Positions 47,930 to 61,800 of a stretch of DNA of 64,000 bases are shown in pieces. This stretch comes from Erodium maritimum (taxonomy: Eukaryota; Streptophyta; Magnoliopsida; Geraniales; Geraniaceae). Positions within the stretch are counted from its first letter, which is position 1. Each line of letters starts with the position of its first letter. The position numbers were made by a program, and so were the translations under genes. The stretch is taken from assembly GCA_963921825.1 (NCBI GenBank), contig OY997591.1, forward strand, positions 51,853,825-51,917,824, written 5' to 3'. The notes beneath the pieces were generated by a model. It was not told the origin of the DNA and did no database searches. It worked only from the letters and a program-made list of their open reading frames with translations.

Positions 47930-49472
47930 CGTGCTACCTTCGGGATTCACAAGACGGTGTTCAAAGTTTCAGTTTTGATTGAAAGTTTCGTTTTTGGCAT
48001 GTTGTTTTGCTAAATTGTTTGATAACATGTTTTAAATTCTTGTTCATTTATTTAATGCATGTAAAATGAATTTTTGAAAATTATTTCAAATCTGGAAATT
48101 TTGAAAAAAAATTGATTTTTCGGGTCTCGGGAGCGGGACTCTCGGGGAGCCGAAACCGGGACCGAACGGGGCTCCGTTGGACGGAGCTAGGCCAAGCATG
48201 ACCATTGGATGGTTGATATGCCAAGGCTAAACCGTTTTGTTAGTTATGACGAGTTTGGAACCGTCATGACGAACTCGAAGATCAAATGTTCAAAAGTTTC
48301 ATTTTTGAACGGTTTCGATAAACCGAGCATCAAAAAATTTCGAAACTTGGCTATTAATTAAAACCGGAAAATCACATGATGTTTGATAACATGCTTGTTT
48401 GATAACACGATGTGTGATGTGATGTTGGCATGGTGTACATAATAGCCCCGAGCTCGATTTAATTATTTATCGCTTTTCACGGCCTGCGAGCCGTTAGAGT
48501 TAGCGTGTAATTATTCTTTCAAGGTGTGGTCGTCGAACCACTTGTTTGTAATTTTTATTTATTCCCGACCTGCGAGTCGTGTATTAATTTGTAATTTTTT
48601 ACTCAAGACGAAGAAAGGGCGAAAATGTCATTTGGTGGCTTTTCGGGTGTTGGCATCGGCTTGGAGTCGGTGGAACTCAAGAAGCTAGTGGGAGTTAGTT
48701 TAAGGGGCTATTATGTGCACATTTATCGCTTTATACTTGGTTTAGTTTATGCATGATTAATTCTATGTGTTTTAGAATTACATGCTTAACTTTATTTACC
48801 GAGCATATCACCTCACATGCAAAGATAAAATTGGAAATGTAATCCCTGTGTGTGAGCCCTTAGAATCGTCATTACATTGGATGTAGTTGACGGGTTCAAA
48901 GGAAGAATTACATTGGATGTAATTTGAGGCATCATTGCATTTGGAATGTAGTTGATGTGCTCATCGCATCTAGGATGTGTCAAAGTTTTAAACACAACCG
49001 GACAAGTAAAAACGGGTCATGTCCGATACCTCCCAATTATCAACACCTTACTACCTCCCCGTCCTATGGGTGTCGTGCGCATTAGCGGAGCATCCATGGG
49101 AAAGCGGGGTAGTAGGTTTGGACGTCATATGTGGGTGTCGTGCGCATTAGCGGAGCACCTACATAGTGACGGGCCATAGTTGAAAATTGGTGGACCCGAC
49201 TACGATTCTCAGCCTGAGGTTGAGCTAGGGTAACAGATAGGGTAAGCCGTGTACATAAGTGCATACCCTAGCCAAGAGTCACATTAGATGTGATTGGATG
49301 GAGTCCTACCTACATAGCTCGATTAAGTGGTGAGCATTAGTTCAGCTTAATCGAGTGAATCAAGGATCTTGGTTTCAGATTCTAAAGCTTTAGAATTGAT
49401 TGTTGGTGTTTAAGCTTGATCTTCATAAAATTTATTCAGTTTACTGATTGAATTTTATCTGTTGTAGATCAA

Positions 49473-52400
49473 ATGGCAAATTCAGCGAACATTAATAGTT
49501 TGTCATTAAAAACCATTCTTGACAGGGTCAAGCTAAATGGGACAAACTATTTGGACTGGTACAGAATTTTGAGGATAGTCCTCAAGTCTGAACGCAGAGA
49601 ATATGTCCTTGACAAGGCTGTCTCTAAGACCATATCAGAGTTACATGAAGTGTCATTAACTGCTGAGAAGAATATCTCAGGGATCTGGGATCCAAGGATA
49701 TTCTGATGGTCAACAAGGGAATTGGAAGTGGCAAGGGCTGGGCCCATGCGCACTTGGCAGGAAAGATGAGACACCTGAGAATGTCTGCTTCTACTGCCAA
49801 CAGCCTGGTCATTGGAACCGGGATTACAGGAAGTTCACGGCTGATCTGAAGAAGGGTAGTGGGACTGCGCCTTCATCAAATAGCCTGGATGATCTGAAGA
49901 AGGGCAGTAGGACTGCGCCTTCATCAGGAAACCTGGATGATCTAAGGAAGGGCGGTGGGACCGTGCCTTCATTCGGTATTAACTCTATAGAGCTACATCT
50001 CTCTACTTCCAAAGATTCATGGGTATTAGATACCATGACTGAATCTCACACATGCACTAATATATGATGGCTGAAAGTAGGAGAGATTTGGAAAGCACGA
50101 AATGGACCTCAGAGTTGTGGCAACTGCTGTAGGATCCATGAGTCTTGCTTTGCCAAGAGGCCTTGTGTTAGTATTGTATAATGTATATTGCATACCTACT
50201 TTTAGTAGGAATATTATATCTGTATCCGTGTTTGACAAGGAAGGATATAATGTTAATATTGGAAATGGAGTTTTCAATGTTCTATGCAATGATATGTTTT
50301 ATACCAGTACTGACATGGTTGGAGGATTGTACATATTAGATATGGGTAACAATGCCTCAAGTTCTATATATTCCGTTAATACCAAGAGGTCTAAATCCAA
50401 CGATTTAAACCTAACTCTGTTATGGCACTGTCATTTGGGCCGCATAAACAAGAAGCGCCTATCAGCACTTCAGAAGTGCGGGCTTTCAGGTTCATTCGAA
50501 TTCCATTCGATCGATAGGTGCAAGGTTTGTTTGATGGGAAAAATGACTAAAGTGCCATTTATCGATCGCGATGAAAGGGCGGGTGAATTATTGGGGCTGA
50601 TACACTCGAATGTGTGTAGACCAATAAGTTCACTTGCCAGGAGGGGTTTTAGCTACTTTATCACATTTACTGATGATTACAGTAAATATGGTTATGTCTA
50701 TTCGGTGAGACATAAGTCTGAAGCTTTTGATAAATTCAAAGATTTTAAGACTATAGTAGAAAACCAGCTCGACAAAGGTATTAAGGCACTTCGATTGGAT
50801 CGAGGTGGAAAATACTTGACCACAGAGTTATTAGATCATCTAAAAGAGAATGGGATCCTTTTGGAATGGACTCCTCCTAGGTCACTGTAGTTGAAAGGTG
50901 TAGCCAAACGGAGAAATCGGACATTGTTAGACAATGGTCTGTTCCATGATTAGTTGGACTGATCTCCCAATCTCTTTTAGGGGTTTTTCTCTAGAGACGA
51001 CCGTATTCATAGTGAATCGGGCTTCGACGAAGGGTGTGGAAGGGACACCATTTTAAAAATGGAATGGGATGATGCCCGCTTTGTCCTTCCTAAAGATTTG
51101 TGGTTGCGAGGCTTATGTGAAACATTTGGTTTCGACTAAGCTCGAACCAAGATCTGAGATATGCACCTTCGTGTGGTATCCCAAAGCAACAAGGGGATGC
51201 CACTTCTACAATCCCAGTGAGAACATGGTGTTCATCGCATGGGGTGGGGTCTTTATGGAAAAGGAGTTTTGTTTCCAAAGACGTCATTGGGAGGACTGTG
51301 CATCTCGAAGAAATTCAGGATGGTACAAATCTGTCTAAACCAATTGACAACCCAGTAGAAAGGAGCCAGAGATTGTCGTAGAGTAAGAACCAATTCATGT
51401 TACAATTCCGGAAGGTCCAAGGCAATTTGAAAGGATCAATCTTCCACCTCCAAGATATGGTATCCGGAGGTGACAATGAAGTCATGGTGGATCACGATTA
51501 TCCAGCCAACTTTCAAGAAGTCGTGGATGGGCCCGACTCCGAGTTATGGCTGGGAGCCATGAGGGAGGAAATGCAATCCATGTCGGAAAACCGAGTCTGG
51601 GAACCGGTTGATCCCATCAATGGTGTGAGGACCATCGGATGCAAATGGATCTTCAAGGTGAAGATGGACATGGATGACAACCCTCTGACCTACGAAGTTC
51701 AACTGGTGGCGAAAGGTTATAGGTAGATCCAATGGATTGACTATGAGGAAACCTTCTCCCTAGTGGCTATGGTCAAAATTGATCCAAATTCTTCTTGACA
51801 TAACTACGTATCATAATTACGAGATATGACAAGTGGATGTCAAAACCGCTTTCCTAAATGGAAATTTGGCTGAGTACGTTTGTATGTCTCGGCCCAAAGG
51901 TTTTGACGATCCGAAGAATAAAGGAAAGATTTATAAGTTGTTGAAATCCATTTATGGATTGAAACGAACTTCTCGAAGTTGGATCCTTCGTTTTGATGAA
52001 GCTGTAATTGGATTTGGCTTAATCAAGAACGAGGATGAATCTTGCGTTTATAAGAAGGCTAGTGGGAGCAAGATTACCTTTCTGGTTCTCATTGAAAACG
52101 ACATCTCAACCTTGCACGAGACTAAAGCTTGGTTGAGGAAGTGTTTTTCAATAAAGGACTTAGGCGATGCTTCTTATATCTTAAGGATTAAGATATGTAG
52201 AGATCGCACCAAGAGGGTCTTGGATTTAAGTCAGGGAACCTATGTGAGCAAGGCATTGAGTAGGTTCTTAATGCTCGATTCAAAGAAAGGACTCTTACCC
52301 ACTAGTCATGGCATTCATCTCAGCAAGACTCAGTGTCCTAAGACACCTGATGAGCTGAAAAGGATGATGAGAATCCTATGCACCTGGGGGCAGGATCGAT

Positions 52401-52850
52401 CATATATGCCATGACATGTATGAGACCAGACGTCTCGTAAGCCTTATGTTGTACCAGTAGACATCATTCTAACTCGGGGAAAGATGATGCTGAACTAGTC
52501 GTCGAACGATGAGTAGACGTTAGTTTTCCAAGACAAATCCAGATGGCTTTAGAAGTCAATCAGGATATGTGTTTACGCTGAATGGCAGAGCTTTAGCTGG
52601 GAGAGCGTAAAGCAAGATATCATTTCCGAATATACGACAGAGGCCAAGTACATGGATGCTGCAGAGGCCGCTAAGGAGGCTATGTGGATTTGGAAATTCA
52701 TGGCAGGGCTGGGTGTAATTAAAAACCCATCCAACCCGGTGAATCCATTTTGCGACAACACAAGGGCCATTGCGCAAGCTAAAATCCCAGATCGCATAAC
52801 AAATCCCAACATGTACTTCGGCGTATCCACCTCATCAGAGAAATACTGAA
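49473..52850 (+). pseudogene. gag-pol region of the young Copia (fossil)
   Basis: Parts seen in order: gag start (MANSANINSLSLKTILDRVK, 49473 on), integrase (LWHCHLGRINKKRL near 50420, CKVCLMGKMTKVPF near 50520, ITFTDDYSKYGYVY near 50665), reverse transcriptase (KWIFKVKMDMDDNP near 51640, MDVKTAFLNGNLAEYVCM near 51833) and RNase H (EAAKEAMWIWKFM near 52665). The order integrase before reverse transcriptase is diagnostic of Copia. The reading is broken many times and no complete polyprotein is present. 47930-49472 is noncoding leader. Confidence 0.9.
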
Positions 52851-53000
52851 CTGAGGTGAAGTGAAGATAACATATATTGCAACAGATGATAACATAGCCA
52901 ACCCTTTGACTAAGGCAGTGTCACTGCCTGAACATGTTAGACATGTAAAGTCAATGGGGACATATTGGTGTTTAGATTGGAACTAGGGCAAGTGGGAGAT

Positions 53001-54687
53001 TGTTAGTCTTAGTGCCCGTAGTTCAATCCTAAATGTCCAAATATATATATCATCGTTAGCAATAAAATTAAAGCGGCTTTATATTACTTATGTGTTGGAG
53101 TAATATATCGACGTGTGCTCAGATCTATGCCCACCATGCGAATAGAACCATAGATCGAGATAGATCTCACTAGATGGGTCCCTAGTCAACAAAGCTTCAC
53201 TAGAAGCGACTAGTATGAAAGATGGCTCTTTATGGCTTACGTTCTGTTAGTCATTGGAATGGGATTCCGGAGTCTGATCATAGATATCATGTGGGACATG
53301 ATATTGGACGACCCGCCCTGAATATGTGCCATAGATTAAGTCATGAACATATTCAGTGTCGTAGCTTGTCATGTATCCTTAGACCAAGGAGTCTTTGTGA
53401 TCGCTATGTAGTCAACAACTAAGTTTGACCTGAGCCTAACGTTGTCCGTAACAGGGCTTCCATAACGGCCAGGATTGGCTTGGGGACGGGCTACATGAGT
53501 GACACGAAAGGCGGCTAAGGGATTTATCCCTCATACTGAGGTATGGGAAAGATATCGGTTCTCGGCCGCTTGATCGAGAGTGACTGAAAGAATAGCATGG
53601 TCATGCACATGTTACTGGGTATCATATCTTCAGTCATCTCACATATTAAGGAACGGTGAGTGAGAATAATAAGGATGACGGCTCTATGCCTTATCTCAAT
53701 CAGGATATCAGAGATAAAAGGATAATGACAGGGATGACGGAAAGGTTAGAATCGACAGGGTCGATTCGTTATGCAGTGTCAGGCAATACTAAAGTCTCGT
53801 TAGTTGCTACTTAAATAGGATCAAGTAAAATGGGATTTTACATTGATCTATTGACATGCATAAACCTAAGGGTCACACCGGAGGATGAAACTCATTGACA
53901 CATTTATGGAGAATGGCCAAAAGGGAGTTGTCTCGGGACATGACCAAAACTGGGTTTTGGGTCATGTGCCCGTAAGTGAATAGGACTTTACGGATCGAGA
54001 CAAGGCTTGGAGTCTTGGGATTGATCGCGTCGGATAATGTTGGACATTTCCGGTATGGAAGGCATGAAGGCGATGAGCGAATCACGGGACCTCGTTGGAA
54101 ATGGCCACGGGCCATGTTCCAAGAGGCCCATGAAAGGCCCATGCAACCAAGGCCCATGAAACTAATTAATCAAGTCTTGATTAATTAGTACTAAGTAAGC
54201 AAGACAAGGATTAAGGTGTTGGTGATTCACCACCTAACCCAATCTTGTCTTGCCATACTTTGTCCTATTTACACCTTACTTGACACCATACTTGTCCCAT
54301 GCCTTTAGTTGGACAAGTATGGGTTTTGTTATGTTTAAGTCATCTTTTTTCAACATAACAAACACAAGACAAGAATAGGAAACACAACTTCTCTCCCCCT
54401 TCCCTTGCAATTTCGGGTTTGGCAAGTTCCCACCTCCATTTTTGTGTTCTTGAGTCCTCAAAGAGAAGAACTACGTGGCTTTGATTCCCATGTGGATACG
54501 TAGGCGTCTTGGAGACTCAAGTCAATCATTCGTTAACCGGTGTTCTTGTTTTGGTAAGAAATAGTGCTGAATTTTTCTCTTGTGAATCCATTCTTTGTTA
54601 GTTGTTTCATGGTTTAATCGTCTCTTGGTTTTCATTGATTTTCCGCTGCGAGTTGGTTCATCTCCAACCATACCTCGAGACCCAACA
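53001..54687 (+). repeat. Right (3') LTR of the young Copia
   Basis: 1687 bp, preceded by the polypurine tract at 52990-53000 and followed by the TTTTT target duplication. Confidence 0.95.
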
Positions 54688-54692
54688 TTTTT

Positions 54693-55121
54693 AACCTTCA
54701 ATCGGGTCGAAATGACCCGTTTCAAACCCGACTGGTTCTCCTTCACGAAGGCACTAAAAACCTCATTTTAAAGCCCCAAAACTACAGAAATCGAATTTTC
54801 AGATGATTCCTATAATCAGAACACAAGAATCATGCATAATAATCAAAACCCAATATGTCTACTGATTTCGGGAATCTCTTGGGTTCGAATCCAGAGGCTT
54901 TAATTTTTTTTAATAACCAAAAGAACCCGACTTGAAACTCGGTCATAGACCTGGCTGGTTCTTCCTCAATAAGTCACCAAAAAACTCATTTTAAAACCCA
55001 GAAATTATAGAAATCGAATTCCCTGAAGATTCTCATAATCAAAACACAAGAATCATGCGTAATAATCAGTACCTAAGAATTGGATAAACTGAAAAATACA
55101 AAACAAGGCAGATGATAAACA
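54693..55121 (-). repeat. Diverged tandem duplication (about 200 bp) right of the young Copia
   Basis: Two copies (about 54700-54910 and 54930-55080) share CACAAGAATCATGC, AATAATCA and CTCATTTTAAA blocks. A third copy lies left of the insertion at 46130-46225. It probably formed the leader of an old minus-strand Copia, given the primer-binding-like site that follows. Confidence 0.6.
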
Positions 55122-55519
55122 TGCTCTGATACCAAATATAAGCACTCAATCATGTGATCATAAAAACGAATTACAATCACTTTGATGTGGAATTAAGATC
55201 ACTTACCTCCATCCTTTATTTTCTTTGAAGAAGTTTTGAAGATCTAAGACTTCCCACTCATTACTTATCTCCCTAGATGGCTTATGAGAAAATTATAATA
55301 TTATTGTATGGATTTGAGGACCAAAATCTGGTTTTAGTAACAATTATTGAAACATCACAACTGTTTATCAATAGATGGGAGCATATTTTGATAATTAGAC
55401 CAATATATATTGATCACTTCGAGAATCATCTAACAAAAAATCAAAAAAATTCGGGAATAAGATAAAATTGGAAATACTTTCCAAGAACGAAAGCCACTTT
55501 CTTTTCTATATGATGTTAC
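55122..55519 (-). mobile_element. Possible Copia 5' end: primer-binding site and LTR remnant
   Basis: On the minus strand 55122-55133 reads TGGTATCAGAGC, followed by ATG, the classic Copia primer-binding context. The sequence upstream of it (55134 to about 55519, minus reading TGTAACATCATATAG to GTGCTTATATT) would then be an LTR of about 0.39 kb. It may be the 5' end of the old Copia at 36994-40750, but its presumed LTR does not obviously match the 1.65-kb LTR at 35342-36993. It could therefore belong to another element. Confidence 0.45.
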
Positions 55520-55868
55520 AGAAAAGGAAGAGATGGATTTTCAGAATTCTGAGACAGTATAGAGAGAAAAAGAAGTAATATCTACTCAACATAGATAAAA
55601 TAATATTAGCTGTTGTTGTAAACCCAAACACTCTTCCATCCGGAAAGGAGCCATATATTAATCCTTCCCACCTTATGCTATAGATTTTAGTACAAGCTGA
55701 CACCTTATGAATACATGGTGCAACAGGCTACAGGAATACCTAAAGATAGAGAGCAAAAAGAAAACGCCCCGTAAAAGGGTTTAACCTAACCCCCCTTGAG
55801 ATTGATCCACAATTGGAACAAGAAACTCAGCTTCTTCACCCAAGATCTCTCCCCAGTATATATGAATT
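55520..55868 (-). other. Likely 3' UTR of SPT6
   Basis: 349 bp between the SPT6 stop codon and the possible LTR edge. AT-rich with T-rich runs in minus reading and no further open frame. No exact AATAAA is seen on the minus strand; plant poly(A) signals are often degenerate. Confidence 0.45.
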
Positions 55869-58800
55869 TCACCAACCGCTGCCACTTTTCTTGAGATCAG
55901 TACCCCAACCACTTGCGTAGCCTCCACCTGGCGAACTTTGTACCTTAGCAGCACCAGGAGTAGTGTTGTTCCATGTCCCATCCTCTCCAGAATACCTATC
56001 ATTGTTACCTCTGCTGCTGCCTCTACCACGCCCTCCTCCTCCGTATGGCCTTGGCACCCCACTCGGATGTGAGTCTCTTCCACTGCTTCTGTAATCATTT
56101 CTCCCTGCACACCATATCAGAGATCAGAAAATTGAGGATAAGATATCTCATGATGATATCCAAAAAACTAGACATCATCATAATGACAGCATGACTGATT
56201 ATATTCAACACAACCGCGAATATAATATTCAAGACCGAACAGCATGACTCATCAGTCATCATAATGACAGCACACTACTTCGTATCATTTACCTGTTCGT
56301 GATACCGGTGTAGAAGATCGATCTCTCCAGCCACCTTCATTACCTGAACCTCCCCATCCACTGCCCCCGGTTGCAGGACTGCGCATCGGTACCATAGCTG
56401 CCACTGATCTTATCGACGGAGCTGAGTCACTCTGGGGAACATCTATATACTTCTGAAAATATGCTACAAGCCTATCAATGTCCTCGAACATCCTTTTCCG
56501 AAACTTGAATCCCTTGGGATACAAACCCACATATTCATGATGTGGGTTTGTGCTTCGTATGTATGTCAAGATGAATGTGCCTGGATGTTCATGGGATATG
56601 CCAAAGCTATACACTATCCGCATGGGATACTCTGACTTCTCAACCTTTAGGAGTTCATCTACTTCTGCTTTTGACCCCTTCCTGAACTTGCGATAGCTTA
56701 ACATTGTCTTCAGGTGACCCACTAAGGGATCAACATATCTGTCCATCACCTACGTTTCAATGCAAACAAATATCAATTATTAGTTTCAGCTGTGCCAAAA
56801 CAAAATCAAATTCATAATACCTCCAAACTTGACATGAAAAAAACATGTGCAACACTTTTTATGTTCTCCACTATTATTAGGCGGCCCAGGAATTATCCAA
56901 CAGAAATATTTGTTCATTTGGGAACCAGATGGTTAACATTTTTTGGAGCTGTAAAAATTCACAAAAGTGAACCTTGGCTGTTAGGGAGGTTTTGCAAAAA
57001 AAAAAATATCTGGTCACCGTTATCTCTCGAAAAAAAATAATAGAATTCCATTTCCTTTGCATGTTGAGAGTTTTGCACTTTTTTAGTTGAAATAATAGTA
57101 ACAGAATCAGGCATGATGTTAGGCAGACACAATGACTCATCAGGTTATGCATATTCATGTTTTGGATCATTGATAGTGATTAATACATACAAAAACAATG
57201 TATTTAGAGAACACCAACCTCATCCAAATCCTCAAATGTATCTTCCCCAATTTTAAGTGTCTTCCCAATGCGAAGTAAGCTTGTGATGTCCTTGTGCTCT
57301 TTACCACCTTCAATGATGTCCTTGTGAGCATAAACTCCATCATAAACTTTTAGTGTTAAGGTTAAATAATTAGGCCCGCGAGAACTGGGGCGGATGATGC
57401 TTTCACCTGGATCCTTGTCAGACAAGAACTTCGAAGAAAAATAGAGAAGAATTTAGAGCCAGCAATCTACACTTCAGAGACAGATAAATACTCCTTCAAA
57501 TTGTAGACTGAAGGAAATACAGAATTATTTGATAAAAAACTAGAATGACCTGAAACATATTCAGTACGTTTTCACATGCATATTGAGCAGATATCTCAGA
57601 ACAAATTCCATTATATATTTTCCCCTTAAAACACAGATACATAAACCATGTAACTAATGAAAAGTTAAAAGGGCAAACATTATTCCCACAACATACCTCC
57701 ATCGCTTCATCGGCTGTTATATTCTGGAAGCGGGGATGAACTATCATCCTAGGCTTGAAGTGCTTCTTTGCAAGCTCCTTCTCTTTGCGAGCCTTTTCTT
57801 GTTCACTCTGTGAACTGCTTTGGTCCTCATGATAGTAGGGATCAAGGTTGGTAGAATGCTGATATCTATTACTTTTCATTTCACTCTCTCTACAACTTAG
57901 GAATACCTGATACCTATTCTTCTGAATTGATTTGACCTTGCAAGTAACTATATCACCCTCATGTAGCCTATCAGACAACTCAGAAATGTCCCTCCAATCA
58001 TCTGAAAAATCTTCCTTCATGAGCACACCAGTCAATCCAGATTCAAGCATACAAATTGCTCTTCCACCTTGCACTCTGCGCACTGTTGCTTGCGTAATTC
58101 TCCCTTCAGCAAGAGTATCCTCAGATTCCCCTGAAATCATATAGAATTCCTCATCTTGGTTGGGTTCTTCGTATTGTCTCCGCCAATCTTGAAAACCATG
58201 TATTAACTCTCTTATTATATCACGTATTGTTTCTATCTTATTCTCACGGTTATTTCCCTTAGCATATTCATCGACATTAAGCATTTTCAATAAATTAGGC
58301 CTATCTCTGACATGTTCAATTGCCATCTCCAGAATATCCTCGTCATCATTTGAATCGCCTCTAACATCCTCATCATAGACAACTTTTGCCATTTCCTGAG
58401 CAATATTATAGGATTCTGGATGTATTCTGGTATCATCAAGTAAATCGATAAAGTGGCTGCTACTAGCAGCTAACCCACTCCGTCGAACACGCAGAAAACC
58501 ACCTGCATTGACAAATACCTTTTTACCAATTCCATGCTCTGTCACTAAGTCCTTCCGAGTCAAAATAGCTCCAGCTCTGACAAGGGACCTCTGTAGAGAA
58601 GCTGCCTTTCTAGGCCCAAGGCCAGAAATAAATTGCAAAGGAGCAAATAACCACTCATGGTTTGTAGCTAAATTGACGTCAAGTCCAACTTGGTTGGTCA
58701 CATCAACCAGTACTTGTTCTATCATATCATACTTCTCATCAGGCAGAAGAAAATTCTCCAAAGGACAAAGTTTCCAAGATAATATCTCCCTTCCTGGCCC

Positions 58801-61800
58801 GCAGAGAGTGGTAACCATTGCCAAAGGGTTTTGAAGATAGCGCCCAAGAGCTGTAGCTCGCCTGACGATACCTGATAACGATGAAGTAAAATAATTTACA
58901 TCAGTTCAATCAAACAAAAGAGAGAAAAGCAACAGCCTGTTTACCTGACTGCCCAGGTAGCTGATCAGTTGAAATGCGAGAATTTTCATAAAGACGGGGT
59001 AGAGATTCATCCCCATAGACAATGCTTATTCCATCCATCTCTTGACCAACATCTCTTGGATTTTCCTCTACCATCTTGAAAATGATCTGATAAAAGTACA
59101 GGACAAAACAAGTAACCACCATATGCTTTCGAGAGAGAGAGAAAGTCCACAAAGCATATTGTTATAAGATAAATCTACAAGATATTGATAATCACATTCC
59201 TCCACGACTATGGAACAGAAAAAATCCATCAAACATATGAATGCTTTAACCACATCAATCAGTAATGGCCAGTATGCAAAAGTAGCTTCACATAGCTAAA
59301 TGGATACTAGCAAACAGCGTAAGGGTCTAGATCAACTTAGCTCAGCTAAAGTTATCCCTATGCAAACATATACCGTTTGATGCAAATACTTTCACAAACC
59401 TTGACGAACTCACTTCAGTAAAATAGAGATAGCCCTACATTACCAAGTTGAAGGAACCTCATCCATGTGTCTTACAAGGTTATAGAGAGACATTAAACAT
59501 TAAAAAGCAACACATGACAAATACAATCACAGAAAAACTACTCTCTAGAATACAGAATGAATGGGCCAGATAGTGCTTACTTCATAAATGTCATCTTTCA
59601 GCTTGGTACAAGACAAATTCACAGCTCCCAGGACAACAACATGGGGTTGGTGATCTGTCATAAACTTCAGAACCCGTTGTTGATCATTTTTCTTGCGTTG
59701 CTGATCATTTACATTTTGAGACCTCAAAGTGAGTGCCCCAGTGTATAGTACATCTAGCACTTCTCCAGAAGAATCAAGCATCACAAATGTGGTTGCTGGA
59801 CTTCCCGGGCCCCAGCAACAAGCCATCACTCTCGGTGCAGCTTCATCATCTGAGCTAATGTCACTGTCCTTCCGTTGATACGGTCCAACGGACACCTTAT
59901 TCCACAAGACCTTTCCATAATCCAGAAGTAACCAGCTTTTCGCTCTACTAGTTAACAGAGATCTTGCTTCTTTCTCCATCGAAGGCAAAAGATAAACAAA
60001 AAGTGCATCCTGCAGTATCAACTTCCGCTGGTCATTCCATAGTTGTGCCGACTTGCTAACACCCATGCTAAGGTAATAATCATTAGAATCACTTATTAGC
60101 TTATTAAGGGTCTGTTCAGGCAACTTAATGGTAACTTGAAGTAACTTCTCCTCTTCAGCTTTCTGAATGAGTAGCCACTGTGCATCCTCAAATCTATTTA
60201 ATGGCTTTTCACGCAGCCACTTGACCTTCGCGAATTGATGAAAGGAATCAATTGCCACACTTCCATCAGGTGTTGGATTTGTGGATACAACCGCATTTTC
60301 CATAAAGATGCTACGTATATACTTCCTGACACATGGCTCACAGCTTATCTCAACAGCTGCCTGGATATTAAGAAGAATACAAGTAAACAACAATTATAAG
60401 ATGATTCTAACTTACTAGATAAGGAATAAGGATGCATACCATGTGCCTGGCACCTTTAAGAACATCTTGAGGTGTCTCAAACATTCTACATGTGAAGTTT
60501 GACGCCACCTCTTCTGGTGTTTCCTTAGCATCCTCCAATTCATCCTCTCTCTAAAACCAAGAGAATCAACAAGCTAAGTTCTTTATCCACTGCAGTATCA
60601 TAACGAAATGCCTTTTAGCTATAAAGAAATTGCAAGAAATACAACTTACCATCTTGACTAAAGATATTTGCAATCCAAACTGCTCAGAGCTGTATCCAAA
60701 CTTGTTTGCAACTTCCCATAAACCTGATTTACTGCAGATACTGTATAGTGACCTTCTTTTGGGCCTCTTATATTGCCCTTCATCCAAGCCACCCTCTCCT
60801 GGTGGGAAATGCAAGTTGAACTTTGCATCAACATCATCAATCTCCCTTTCTGATTCAGCTACCTTGAGTGACTCAATAATTGATTCAAAAACCTGCTGAA
60901 TTAAAGGGACTCCAGTCTCATCATATATGCTGTTGGCTTCATCTTCAAATCGCTTATTATAGTATGACTCAAGAGCACGCTTTCGCTTTTGAATGAGTAG
61001 CCACTTTCTGTCCAAGTCTTGAATGGCCCAAAGTACCTATAAAGAAGCAAATTAGCAATTACAAGTTGCGTTTACTGTGTTGCATCAGCAAAAGTTATAA
61101 ATACACCGCCTAGTTACCTTGTGCCATTTTAAATTAGGTGTTCCGTCATTTTTATGCTGGCTTTTATCATCAATCTCCAGTTCCTCGGGATCTATCAGTA
61201 GGCTTAGGCATTCCTCCTTGCGATAGGTAGCAATGCAAGGGATCTAAAACCAGCATACTGATGTAAGATTACGCACACAAAAAAATGTCTAAAAATGCTA
61301 CTGCAGAATAGTGCACGCTTACATCTAACTTCTGTCCATGATGAAGGTCCAGAAACCTTATAATATCATCCCGATTTATATTGGACATCCCTGCACTTCT
61401 TTTGCCAAATATAGGTACCATACCATTAACAAGTTGATTATATATCCAGTTGCTTTCTTCTGCTATATTTGTAGGATAACCAGTGCTCTCCTCAGTTATC
61501 TGCCATGTGAATGAGAGGACTATTACTTGAATAAAGATGCAAGGTGATAGTAGAAAATAAAATATACTTTTCAAGCAAATGAACCTGCATTCTCTCTGGA
61601 ATATCAGTTTCTCGTATCTGGTCATCCTTCTCTGTCATGTACTTATCTGAAAGAACAACTGGTTCAAATTCATCTTCAAGCCTCCGTTCTTTCCATTCAC
61701 TAGAATCTAAGCCCTGCTTCCGAAGCTGTAGAAGTTCATCAACGTCACCAAATATTTCATGAGCTTCCTGCAAAGCTGATGATGACACTCCCGGTGCCTG

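Larger units (their letters stand above)
46231..54687 (+). mobile_element. Young Ty1/copia element, complete in outline, coding region broken
   Basis: The two LTRs (46231-47916 and 53001-54687) differ by about 11 substitutions and one small length change in 1.69 kb. They start TGTTAGTCTTAGTGCCC and end CCTCGAGACCCAACA. The target duplication is TTTTT (46226-46230 and 54688-54692). A primer-binding site TGGTATCAGAGC (47918-47929) matches initiator tRNA-Met. A polypurine tract AAGTGGGAGAT (52990-53000) precedes the right LTR. About 0.65% LTR divergence implies a few hundred thousand years at commonly used plant rates. The internal region has gag, integrase, reverse transcriptase and RNase H parts in Copia order, with roughly half a dozen or more breaks. 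I do not assign a Copia lineage. Confidence 0.95.

Noticed and set aside
46452-54188. Identical small ORF pairs (46452-46652/53222-53422, 47103-47387/53873-54157, 47206-47418/53976-54188)
   Set aside because: They are copies within the two LTRs of the young Copia, so duplication does not indicate a conserved gene.
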